DNA of 64,000 bases from Thalassotalea ponticola (GTDB taxonomy: Bacteria; Pseudomonadota; Gammaproteobacteria; Enterobacterales; Alteromonadaceae): contig NZ_CP166871.1 of assembly GCF_041379045.1 (NCBI RefSeq), positions 2,480,001-2,544,000 of the forward strand, written 5' to 3'. Positions 18,998 through 30,667 of the stretch are shown here, in pieces. Made by a program: the position numbers and the translations under genes. The notes below the pieces were generated by a model. The model worked only from the letters and a program-made list of their open reading frames with translations, was not told the origin of the DNA and searched no databases. Every line of letters starts with the position of its first letter. The stretch's first letter is position 1.

Positions 18998-19354
18998 ATG
19001 TTGCTCAAAACAAAACATCGCTACTTGACCTATGTCGGTATTTTGATCATTACCGTTGTGTTGACAAATGCCGATGAACTGTCGTTGTGGCTAACAAAAA
19101 AATTACTGCTCGACAAAGTTGGTCATTTTATTAGCTTTTTCCTGCTTACCTGGTTACTCGATAAAATCATTAGCCTACCTCGTGCAGTGCTTGTGCTAAG
19201 CGTCATTTGTTACGCCGGATTTACCGAGCTTTGCCAATGGTATTTGGGCTTTAGAAGCCCACAGTTTTACGACTTTATTGCCAATGCACTGGGTTGTCTT
19301 AGCTATTATATCGTCGCAACTGCACTGTCGTTAGATATTAGTAAAAAATCATGA
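18998..19354 (+). CDS. VanZ-like membrane protein
   Basis: 118 residues with about four hydrophobic segments and the VanZ-type signatures DKVGHFISFFLLTWLL and FTELCQWYLGFRSPQFYDFIANALG. Named after the teicoplanin-resistance protein VanZ, but small proteobacterial relatives have no established job. It overlaps panE by 4 bp (ATGA), so the two are translationally coupled. The start has only a weak RBS; a GTG nine bases upstream is an alternative. Confidence 0.85.
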   Translation: MLLKTKHRYLTYVGILIITVVLTNADELSLWLTKKLLLDKVGHFISFFLLTWLLDKIISLPRAVLVLSVICYAGFTELCQWYLGFRSPQFYDFIANALGCLSYYIVATALSLDISKKS

Positions 19355-20292
19355 TCAATATAGCAGTTTTAGGAAGTGGTGCGATAGGTACCTTGATTAG
19401 TGCGTTGTTAGTTGACCATCAAGCCAGTGTGGGTCAATCCAATTACCGGCATCAGGCGGCTATTCGGCTTATCACTAAAGAGCCTTCTGCAAAAGTACAC
19501 ACATTTTCGTTAAAGTCGCTGCAAGGCGAGGTTAAATCTTACTCCATAGAGCGTGCTAATGAGCCGTTTTTACAACACTGCGATCTGTTGATTTGTTGTG
19601 TTAAATCATATGACGTGGTTAGCGCATTGCGGCCATTAATGGCGCTGCTTTCTGATCGATGTCATATAGTACTATGCCACAACGGTATGGGTACACTCGA
19701 GGCAATCAATCGCGAACTGAAGCTAATACAACCCGTTTATGCGCTGCTAACCACCATGGCAGCCAAACGAATTGACCGTAATTACACACAGCACACCGGC
19801 TTGGGAATCAATAATTTAGGACACCTGCAGGGGGCTACGCGACAACCTTACCCATCGTCTGCAGTACTAGACGCGCTTATCAACGCTTTGCCAAATACGA
19901 CCTACTGTGACGACATCGGGTTAAAGCAGTGGCAAAAATTAGCGATAAATTGCGCGATCAACCCACTGACTGCGATTGACGATATCTGTAATGGCAAGCT
20001 GGCGAGCGCTAAGTATCAGTCCGCCATAAAACAATGCCTTAGCGAGGTGGTTTGCGTTGCCAATCGGTGGCAGATCAATTTACAACTCAATGACTTAATT
20101 ACACTGGTAAATCAAGTCATTGAGCAAACTGCTTTAAACAGTTCTTCGATGCGGGAAGACGTGCGCCATAATCGACGCACTGAAATTGACTATATTACCG
20201 GTTACATTTGCGAGGCAGGTCGTAACGCTGGAATTTCGACACCGGTTAACAATGACCTTTATCGGCGAGTGAAAGTACTAGAGCCACACTAA
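19351..20292 (+). CDS. panE: 2-dehydropantoate 2-reductase
   Basis: Ketopantoate reductase of the pantothenate/CoA pathway, using NADPH. 313 residues. N-terminal Rossmann motif VLGSGAIGTLISALL; ApbA/PanE C-terminal helical domain with the catalytic lysine in LKQWQKLAINCAINPLTAI. The region before it (LLICCVKSYDV) is also typical. The protein is somewhat divergent, so activity on another 2-oxo acid is possible. Coupled to the VanZ-like gene by a 4-bp overlap. Confidence 0.9.
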   Translation: MINIAVLGSGAIGTLISALLVDHQASVGQSNYRHQAAIRLITKEPSAKVHTFSLKSLQGEVKSYSIERANEPFLQHCDLLICCVKSYDVVSALRPLMALLSDRCHIVLCHNGMGTLEAINRELKLIQPVYALLTTMAAKRIDRNYTQHTGLGINNLGHLQGATRQPYPSSAVLDALINALPNTTYCDDIGLKQWQKLAINCAINPLTAIDDICNGKLASAKYQSAIKQCLSEVVCVANRWQINLQLNDLITLVNQVIEQTALNSSSMREDVRHNRRTEIDYITGYICEAGRNAGISTPVNNDLYRRVKVLEPH

Positions 20293-20323
20293 ATCCGCGC
20301 GGCTTAGCAAATCTGCAATGTGG

Positions 20324-20773
20324 TTAGTCTAGACGCTGATCTGAGTTAGGTACCACAATAGCCTGTAGCGCGGGTAAAATAGTCGCTTTCAATGCCGCAA
20401 GAGCTTCTGCAGTGTATGGTTGTAACGAATGAACGCCCCAAATCGGTTTTGGCCAAGCAAGGTCATTAGTGAACCGAACCACGTGGTGAATGTGTAATTG
20501 CGGTGTCACATTACCCAATGCAGCAACATTCATTTTGTCGCCATTGAATACCTGCATTAATATTTCACAAAGTGCGCTTGATTCATTCAAAAACTGTTGC
20601 TGATCTTGCCAGTCCAGCTCATACAAGTCTTTTACCCCTTGACGCTTAGGCACCATAATAAACCACGGGTATTGGCTATCATTGCACAATAGCAATTTAC
20701 ACAGCGGAAACTCAAAAAGTTCGATACCGTCGCGCTGTAAATCTTTGTGTAACTGAAAATCATCACTCATCAT
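20324..20773 (-). CDS. HIT domain protein
   Basis: 149 residues. The histidine triad is QLHIHHVVRF (about 94-103), giving the H-x-H-x of HIT nucleotide hydrolases/transferases, although the last histidine is replaced and the variant triad leaves the catalytic activity open. The upstream half (FIMVPKRQGVKDLYEL) matches the beta sheet of the fold. RBS AAGGA lies 5 nt before the ATG at 20773. It starts 11 bp after the rbgA-like gene ends, so the two form an operon. Confidence 0.88.
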   Translation of the reverse strand: MMSDDFQLHKDLQRDGIELFEFPLCKLLLCNDSQYPWFIMVPKRQGVKDLYELDWQDQQQFLNESSALCEILMQVFNGDKMNVAALGNVTPQLHIHHVVRFTNDLAWPKPIWGVHSLQPYTAEALAALKATILPALQAIVVPNSDQRLD

Positions 20774-20784
20774 AATATTCCTTG

Positions 20785-21732
20785 TTAACGCTTTTTCTTT
20801 TTCGGTTTGTTTTTTCGCCCTCTGCCGCGCGCGAGCTTTTTAGCCTCGCGTTCGGCCAGTCTATCGGCTTCGAGTTGAGTAAAGTAAACCTGCTCTTTGG
20901 CAACCATCTCAGGAGTCTCGAACGTTATTGGCCCCAGCGTATTGTCTCGAATTTCATTGATCAATATTTCTGATGCTTTATGAAAGTCAACATGGCCTCC
21001 GGCGCGAACGCAGCCGCGCTTTCGTCCAAGCTCTTCTAAAAATAAATAGTCTTGCTCTGGCAATTCTTCTATTTGATATCGTCGCTTTAATCGCTCAGGA
21101 TAAGCTTGCAATAAATACTCTGCTGCGAAACAGGCTATTTCCTCATGCTCAAAGGCAGTATCTTTAACCCCACCCGATACCGCCAAGCGATAACCGCTAT
21201 TTTCATTAGCTATTTTAGGCCACAACATGCCTGGAGTATCAAATAAGTATAAGCCATCTTCTAGGCGAATACGCTGTTGAGATTTAGTCACGGCGGGCTC
21301 ATTACCCACCTTAGCTTTGACCTTGCCAACCAAGGTATTTAGTAACGTCGACTTACCTACATTGGGAATGCCCATAATCATCGCATTGATCTGCTTGCCC
21401 GGTTCATCCTTATTCGGCGCGAGCTTGCGGATAAGATCAGGGATCAGCTTAGCCCCTTGAGGCTCTTGGGTAGTTAATGCAAGTGCCTTAACATTGTGCT
21501 GAGACTCTAAATGCGCAATCCATACTTTGGTTAGTTCGGGATCCGCGAGGTCACTTTTGTTGAGTATTTTAATCAGCGGTTTTTCCCCTCTGATTTCGGT
21601 GATCATCGGGTTCTCGCTACTAAACGGTAGACGAGCATCACACACCTCAATCACCACATCAATTTGGTGGATTATTTCTTTTATTTCTTTTTGGGCTTTA
21701 TGCATATGCCCAGGAAACCAGTTAATTGCCAT
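20785..21732 (-). CDS. ylqF: Circularly permuted ribosome-assembly GTPase YlqF/RbgA
   Basis: 315 residues with permuted GTPase motifs: G4 NKSD (about 58-61) precedes G1 GIPNVGKST (about 120-128) and G3 DTPG. It begins INWFPGHMHKA, the family hallmark. Bacillus RbgA promotes late 50S assembly; proteobacterial homologues are thought to act likewise. The last 20 residues are almost entirely basic (RGRGRKNKPKKKKR), suiting rRNA contact. Operon with the HIT gene. Confidence 0.93.
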   Translation of the reverse strand: MAINWFPGHMHKAQKEIKEIIHQIDVVIEVCDARLPFSSENPMITEIRGEKPLIKILNKSDLADPELTKVWIAHLESQHNVKALALTTQEPQGAKLIPDLIRKLAPNKDEPGKQINAMIMGIPNVGKSTLLNTLVGKVKAKVGNEPAVTKSQQRIRLEDGLYLFDTPGMLWPKIANENSGYRLAVSGGVKDTAFEHEEIACFAAEYLLQAYPERLKRRYQIEELPEQDYLFLEELGRKRGCVRAGGHVDFHKASEILINEIRDNTLGPITFETPEMVAKEQVYFTQLEADRLAEREAKKLARGRGRKNKPKKKKR

Positions 21733-22099
21733 ATGAATCTATAAATCAGATGAAGTAACAACATTCTAGCAAGTTAACCGCGGATATACATTATTAAATG
21801 TCGGTGAGACATTATGATTACTTGGTATTAAAAATCGCAAAATGCGCCCTCTGTAGCGAATAACCACTTGTTATAGTTAACTAGTATCAGTTTTCAATTG
21901 AAGTGCCTATAAATCGCAGTTTAACAGTTAAATTTACGTTAACTTTGTGTAACAAAGGTAAATATTGGTTGTAAAATGTACATCCACTTCCGTTTAACAT
22001 TAAACGTGGTAATATCCGCCTCCGTTAAATATTACAAGCTATAGCAGGACGCTTGAATCGTTCAAGATGAACACGATAGTGTTAATACAAGGTGATGTT
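21733..22099. other. Intergenic region with two small palindromes
   Basis: AT-rich divergent region between the GTPase gene and the YgjV-like gene. It contains the palindrome CGTTTAACATTAAACG at 21991-22006, followed by TGGTAATAT (a possible -10), and a second inverted repeat CTTGAATCGTTCAAG at 22052-22066. The first could be an operator overlapping the promoter of the downstream gene. No gene or RNA is recognised. Confidence 0.35.
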
Positions 22100-22354
22100 A
22101 TGGAATTTATTGAATTATTTGGGTTTGTCGCATCGGTAGTCGTTGCTGTGTCATTGATGATGAAAAACATCGTGCATTTGCGCATTGCCAATATGATTGG
22201 TTGTGCTATGTTTTCTGCATATGGCTTTATCATAGGCTCCCTGCCTGTAGGCTGCATGAATGCCTTTATAATGTTTGTCAACATTTACTATTTAACGAAG
22301 ATGTATATTAACTACACACACAGTAAAGCAACGCCTGAAGGCTCCCTCGCTTAG
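22100..22354 (+). CDS. Small YgjV-like inner-membrane protein
   Basis: 84 residues from the ATG at 22100, which has AAGGTG 6 nt upstream; an in-frame ATG at 22067 has no RBS. Three hydrophobic segments span most of the protein (IELFGFVASVVVAVSLMM, IGCAMFSAYGFIIGSL, CMNAFIMFVNIYYLT). The pattern fits the YgjV/Imp family of small membrane proteins of unknown function. It is flanked by a palindrome upstream and a strong hairpin downstream. Confidence 0.75.
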   Translation: MEFIELFGFVASVVVAVSLMMKNIVHLRIANMIGCAMFSAYGFIIGSLPVGCMNAFIMFVNIYYLTKMYINYTHSKATPEGSLA

Positions 22355-22374
22355 TAATATTTTTACTGCTTATC

Positions 22375-22407
22375 GTTCACTCTGCAAAATGACATTGCAG
22401 AGTGAAC
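22375..22407 (+). terminator. Strong hairpin after the YgjV-like gene
   Basis: GTTCACTCTGCA and TGCAGAGTGAAC form a perfect 12-bp stem with a 9-nt loop. There is no long T-run after it on the plus strand, so it may be a terminator of unusual form, a transcript-end stabiliser, or a repeat element. It lies 20 bp after the stop codon and just before the 93-bp repeat array. Confidence 0.5.
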
Positions 22408-22425
22408 CGTATATCATTTCTTAGC

Positions 22426-22872
22426 ATTACACTTCAATTAACAGATAAACATCATCCTGGAATCGCAGAGCGATTGCGGGACCTCCTTGAGCGCGCAGAG
22501 ATTTCTTTATACGCACACTCACTTTTCCAGAAACAGATAAACGTCATCCCGGAATCACAGAGCAGTTTCCGGGAACTCGTTGAGCGCGCAGAGATTTCTT
22601 TATACGCACACTCACTTTTCCAGAAACAGATAAACGTCATCCCGGAATCGCAGAGCGATATCCGGGAACTCGTTGAGCATGCAGAGGCTTCGTTAAACGC
22701 ACACTCACTTTTCCAGAAACAGATAAACGTCATCCTGGAATCGCGCAGCGATGTCCGGGACCTCCTTTAGCGCGCAGAGGCTTCGTTAAACGCACACTCA
22801 CTTTTCCAGAAACAGATAAGCGTCATCCTGGAATCGCGCAGCGATGTCCGGGATCTCCTTGAGCGCGCAGAG
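22426..22872 (+). repeat. Tandem array of 93-bp units containing REP-like palindromes
   Basis: Units start with GAGCGCGCAGAG at 22489, 22582, 22675, 22768 and 22861: an exact 93-bp spacing with four full units, a partial unit in front and a remnant behind. Each unit carries CGTCATCCCGGAATCGC ... GCGATATCCGGGA, an imperfect palindrome of the REP type, joined by a constant linker (cgcacactcacttttccag). Neighbouring units differ by a few substitutions (CCCGG or CCTGG; AACTCG or CCTCC). Because 93 is divisible by three, one frame stays open across the array, but this is a by-product. The array is broken by an insertion sequence. Confidence 0.9.
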
Positions 22873-22880
22873 TCCATACC

Positions 22881-24187
22881 GTCCCAAAAAGTGTGTCCCA
22901 CTAGACAAATAAAAAAGTCTCTCTTAGTTTAGTTGAAAGTTTCGACCAAAAAACAATCAACAACAAACGGAGAGAGACCATGACTAATTTAACGCTGAAT
23001 AGTAAACAAATTCAAGCAGCATTGGATTCATTAATCGAAAAGCCTGGAGGGCTCAATCAAGTACTAGAGCTGGCTCTAAACTCATTTATGAAAGCAGAGC
23101 GCACAGAATACCTAAGAGCATCACAAGGAAACAAAGGCAATGGTTACAGACAAGTGTCCGGCCTAGGTATTGGTAGTGCTTTATCATTACAGGTTCCTCG
23201 AGATCGACTGAATCAATTCAAGCCTTGGATCCTCAATGTAATGAAGGAGCAAAGTGATACATTAAATGAGCTTTGCTTCGAACTTTATGCTAAAGGTTTG
23301 ACAACCCGAGATATCGAATCTGTAACCGAATCGATTTACGGTCAGAAACTGACGCGTAGCGCGGTATCACGCATCACCAAAAGTCTTTATAAAGAAATGG
23401 AGGACTTCAGAAAGCAGAAGCTGTGCGAGTACTATCCCATCATTTATCTCGACGCGACATTCATCAAGACAAAGCGTGAAACAGTTTCCAGTGAAGCTTA
23501 TTACATTGTGCTGGCCGTTAAGCATGATATGACTCGCGAGGTTATCGGTATCTACAATGCGCCAACGGAATCGGCGTCAAATTGGGATGACATCTTATTA
23601 GACTTAAAAGCTCGAGGGCTCGCACAAATCGACCTCGCTGTGATAGATAACTTAGCCGGTTTAGATTCAGCCATTGAGCGCCATTATCAATGCCGAATTC
23701 AAAAATGCGTGTTGCATATGAAACGCAACATCTTAAAGAAAGTGAAAAAATCTCATCGTAATGATGTTGCTGAGGATTTAAGGTTTGTATTCAACTTAGA
23801 AGATCAATCGGATGATCGAGAGGAGTTTCTGCTCCGAGCGACGTGGTTGTCTGATAAATGGGGTAAACGATATCCTAGCTTCAAAGTGTTTATAGATGAA
23901 GTATACATGTACTATTACGCGACCTATTTAGACTTTGAGCCGATGATCCGAAATATGATTTATACTACCAACTGGATCGAACGATTAAATAAATCATTCA
24001 AACGTACGCTCAAAATACGAAACTCTATGCCAAGCGTTGACTCAGTGTTAACCATTCTGAGTAAGGTTGCATTGGATATGAATCAAACGACTTACCAATA
24101 CCCAATAAGTCGTTTTGAGAAAAGTAACTTATTTAACTAGAAAGTTTGAAACTGAAATTGAAATAAGAGAGACACACTTTTTGGGAC
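22881..24187 (+). mobile_element. IS256-family insertion sequence
   Basis: About 1.3 kb bounded by inverted repeats: left end GTCCCAAAAAGTGTGTCCC (22881), right end GAGACACACTTTTTGGGAC (ending 24187); one mismatch. The match extends by TACC outward on both sides. It holds a single intact transposase gene. The element sits inside the 93-bp array: repeat sequence resumes at 24192 (TAAACGCACGC). I see no clean 8-9 bp target duplication, so the ends may have decayed or recombined. Confidence 0.9.
22980..24140 (+). CDS. IS256 family (Mutator-type) transposase
   Basis: 386 residues. DDE-type catalytic residues are readable as D158 (YLDATF), D223 (VIDNLAGL) and E334 (TNWIERLNKSF), with the family C-x2-H (C243/H246 in CVLHMKRN) between the second D and E. 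The N-terminal part includes the zinc-free DNA-binding region with RSAVSRITKSL. A good RBS (GGAG, 7 nt) precedes the ATG. The frame is full length, so the element may still be active. Confidence 0.95.
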   Translation: MTNLTLNSKQIQAALDSLIEKPGGLNQVLELALNSFMKAERTEYLRASQGNKGNGYRQVSGLGIGSALSLQVPRDRLNQFKPWILNVMKEQSDTLNELCFELYAKGLTTRDIESVTESIYGQKLTRSAVSRITKSLYKEMEDFRKQKLCEYYPIIYLDATFIKTKRETVSSEAYYIVLAVKHDMTREVIGIYNAPTESASNWDDILLDLKARGLAQIDLAVIDNLAGLDSAIERHYQCRIQKCVLHMKRNILKKVKKSHRNDVAEDLRFVFNLEDQSDDREEFLLRATWLSDKWGKRYPSFKVFIDEVYMYYYATYLDFEPMIRNMIYTTNWIERLNKSFKRTLKIRNSMPSVDSVLTILSKVALDMNQTTYQYPISRFEKSNLFN

Positions 24188-24214
24188 GGTACCTAAACGC
24201 ACGCTTTTACCACA

Positions 24215-24247
24215 GGAGGTCCCAGCCAAAAACATGCTGGGATGACG
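24215..24247 (-). repeat. Inverted REP-like copy to the right of the insertion sequence
   Basis: GGAGGTCCCAGC, short loop, GCTGGGATGACG. Read on the minus strand this has the same outline as the array units (CGTCATCCC ... GGGACCTCC) but opposite orientation and a different inner stem. It marks the right boundary of the repeat region. Confidence 0.7.
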
Positions 24248-24297
24248 GTGCTAATTATCTAATTTCATTAAGGAGTATTTACACGGATGTAAAACGT

Positions 24298-24325
24298 AAA
24301 AAACCCGTCACTAAGACGGGCTTTT
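24298..24325 (-). terminator. rRNA operon terminator
   Basis: On the minus strand GCCCGTC, short loop, GACGGGT then a run of T. It is about 10 bp past the 3' end of 5S rRNA. Confidence 0.8.
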
Positions 24326-24334
24326 CTTAATTGG

Positions 24335-24452
24335 AAGCCTGGCGATGACCTACTCTCACATGGGAACTCCCACACTACCATCGGCGCTACTTCGTTTCAC
24401 TTCTGAGTTCGGCATGGGTTCAGGTGGTTCCAAAGTGCTATTGTCGCCAGAC
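24335..24452 (-). rRNA. rrf: 5S ribosomal RNA
   Basis: Minus-strand sequence begins TCTGGCGACAATAGCAC and contains CCCATGCCGAACTCAG and GTAGTGTGGGAGTTCCC, ending TCGCCAGGC. The two ends pair as helix I. About 118 nt. Last gene of the rRNA operon. Confidence 0.95.
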
Positions 24453-24715
24453 AAAAAACTTTTATACATGGATGTATTTATGTCGCGATGCCATGGATGG
24501 CTTGGAGCGACGTCTCCACGTAATTAATAATCTGGAAAGCGATATTTACTCAATTCTTAATAATGCGCGACTTATGTCAAACATCTTCAGTCGATGTTGA
24601 GAGCAGAATTAACAACGCTATAAAAACTAAGTGTACACTCTGTACTCGTGTTTTTATAAGGCCGGTAATTTTGGTGTCAACAAGACTTACTCTACAAAAC
24701 CTCTTGGGTGTTGTA
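24453..24715 (-). other. 23S-5S internal spacer
   Basis: Transcribed spacer of about 260 bp. It holds two short hairpins of one type, ATACATGGATGTAT (24464-24477) and GCCATGGATGGC (24490-24501); the second is nested within GTCGC ... GCGAC (24482-24511). No tRNA is present. Confidence 0.7.
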
Positions 24716-27599
<2,884 letters not shown>

Positions 27600-28173
27600 A
27601 TACAACCCCAAAAAGTTTCGCTTGGTCTTTGGTGTTTATACTGCCTTGTCTTCGTTAATTGTTTGGTCATTACCAAAAGGTAACTCCCGGCACAATAAAC
27701 TCGACGGCGTTGTCTAAACCTCAAATCCCTACGCGAAATCGCGTATTTGGATAACCCAGTGACAAAACTGGGTTCAAATGTATGTCTGACATTTTCACGC
27801 ATTCATTAAGAATGTTCCAAACAAGGATGTTTGGATGTCGAATTGTACACGGATGTACTTAATTCGACCCTTGAGTAAGTAATAATCTTTCGATTATTAC
27901 CAAATGAAAACACAAGGAATATGTTTTCAAGTTTTGGTATTTATATCTTATGCAACACCGTGCGACACGTTGTTGCCAATATAAACACCGGGTTTAATAT
28001 CAGCTTTCCAAATTGTTAAAGAGCAGTGAGTCAAAAAACTCAAAGGTAAGCATCACTTTGCTTAACTTTAAGTTCTCTTAAGAAGTATTTATTTAATTCT
28101 TATTTACGTTATATTGATGACGCCGTGTACTCCAGTACACAAGTTATCAAGATGACTTAAAGAAGGATTAAAA
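27600..28173 (-). other. tRNA-23S spacer with boxA and short hairpins
   Basis: About 570 bp of transcribed spacer. It contains a boxA antiterminator element (CTGCTCTTTAACA as read on the minus strand, 28014-28025) and two GGA-loop hairpins: CCAAACA AGGA TGTTTGG (27817-27834) and GTACA CGGA TGTAC (27845-27858, inside a longer GTCGAATT / AATTCGAC stem at 27837-27868). No further tRNA is seen. Confidence 0.75.
28014..28025 (-). promoter_or_regulatory. boxA antitermination site before 23S
   Basis: Minus strand TGCTCTTTAACA, identical to the consensus boxA bound by NusB/S10. It lies in the spacer upstream of 23S, as in E. coli operons. Confidence 0.85.
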
Positions 28174-28250
<77 letters not shown>

Positions 28251-28282
28251 ACTACGTAGGTATTACTACCAAATTCAGTAGA

Positions 28283-28358
28283 TGGTGGAGCTAAGCAGGA
28301 TCGAACTGCTGACCTCCTGCGTGCAAGGCAGGCGCTCTCCCAGCTGAGCTATAGCCCC
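28283..28358 (-). tRNA. tRNA-Ala (TGC)
   Basis: 76 nt including encoded CCA. Starts GGGGCTATAGCTCAGCTGG; anticodon loop CTTGCAC gives TGC; T-arm GTTCGATCC. It is the first tRNA after 16S, so the order is Ala-Ile rather than the E. coli Ile-Ala. Confidence 0.96.
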
Positions 28359-28434
28359 ACTACTGAGTACTTCTTTCACGTTCGTTATCGATGCAATTTG
28401 TGTGAACACTCAAAAGACAGTGTTTTACTTAAGG

Positions 28435-29973
<1,539 letters not shown>

Positions 29974-30103
29974 AAAAATTTAATCTACTCAATGAATTCT
30001 GTTGCATTTGACATATGTCGTTTGCATGAACCTCATTAAGATTTTGAATAGTGGTAAAACTACGCATCTTATGAATGCCCACACAAATTGCATGATAACT
30101 ATT

Positions 30104-30114
30104 TGTTAAAGAGC
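30104..30114 (-). promoter_or_regulatory. boxA antitermination site in the rRNA leader
   Basis: Minus strand GCTCTTTAACA, the boxA core, about 130 bp upstream of the 16S 5' end. It is the leader counterpart of the spacer boxA. Confidence 0.8.
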
Positions 30115-30185
30115 CGATTCTTAATGAATCGAGCCAATCAATCGCACTCGTTGTTGGCGTTGCTTTTCGTTGAAAGCGGATGCGC

Positions 30186-30213
30186 ATTCTACGCATCTGA
30201 GTTTTGATGTCAA
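30186..30213 (-). promoter_or_regulatory. rRNA promoter, proximal (P2-like)
   Basis: Minus strand TTGACA, 16-bp spacer, TAGAAT, then GCGCATCC. An A/T-rich stretch with several A- and T-runs lies directly upstream of the -35, as expected for an UP element. Confidence 0.85.
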
Positions 30214-30381
30214 CCGCTTTTTGAAAGTTTTTTCAAAAACATTTTCAAGCGTTTTGTTGACCGTTAAGCTCGATGTTCTCTGACTTAACTTATCAAAACC
30301 GACCTTATCTCAATTTGATTCGGTCTAGTAGGTATTTCCTACTGTTTACCCCGTTGGCCTGTGCCGTTGAAGTGGATGCGC

Positions 30382-30409
30382 ATTTTAGGGATTTTTGCGA
30401 AGGGGTCAA
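30382..30409 (-). promoter_or_regulatory. rRNA promoter, distal (P1-like)
   Basis: Minus strand TTGACC, 16-bp spacer, TAAAAT, followed by the same GCGCATCC as the proximal promoter. Runs of A upstream fit an UP element. The two promoters are about 196 bp apart. Confidence 0.8.
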
Positions 30410-30667
30410 CTGTTTTTTTGCAAAAACTTAGCACAAAAAAGCCGAGCGATTACTTTTTAAGCAAAAAGTACGAATTGCAACACTGTGTACACGATAACCC
30501 TACCTGGTTATTACAAATAGGTCAGTACTCCCCTGACACGCTCTGCCTATATCATCGCATACCATCGTTATGGTACATCGACAACGCTAGTCATGTGACT
30601 TAGCGTTGTCGAATGTTTGTCACCACTGCCATTTGGCTATAACATGTAATAGTACAGACAAGCGCGG

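Noticed and set aside
22402..22770. Open frame of 122 codons made of 31-residue repeats
   Set aside because: It is the translation of the 93-bp DNA array; the repeat length is a multiple of three, there is no RBS, and the complementary strand is also open.
22426..22872. CRISPR array
   Set aside because: The spacing is regular, but the whole 93-bp unit is repeated, with no unique spacers and no cas genes nearby.
30361..30603. 80-codon frame upstream of the rRNA operon
   Set aside because: It overlaps the distal rRNA promoter and has no RBS or conserved content.
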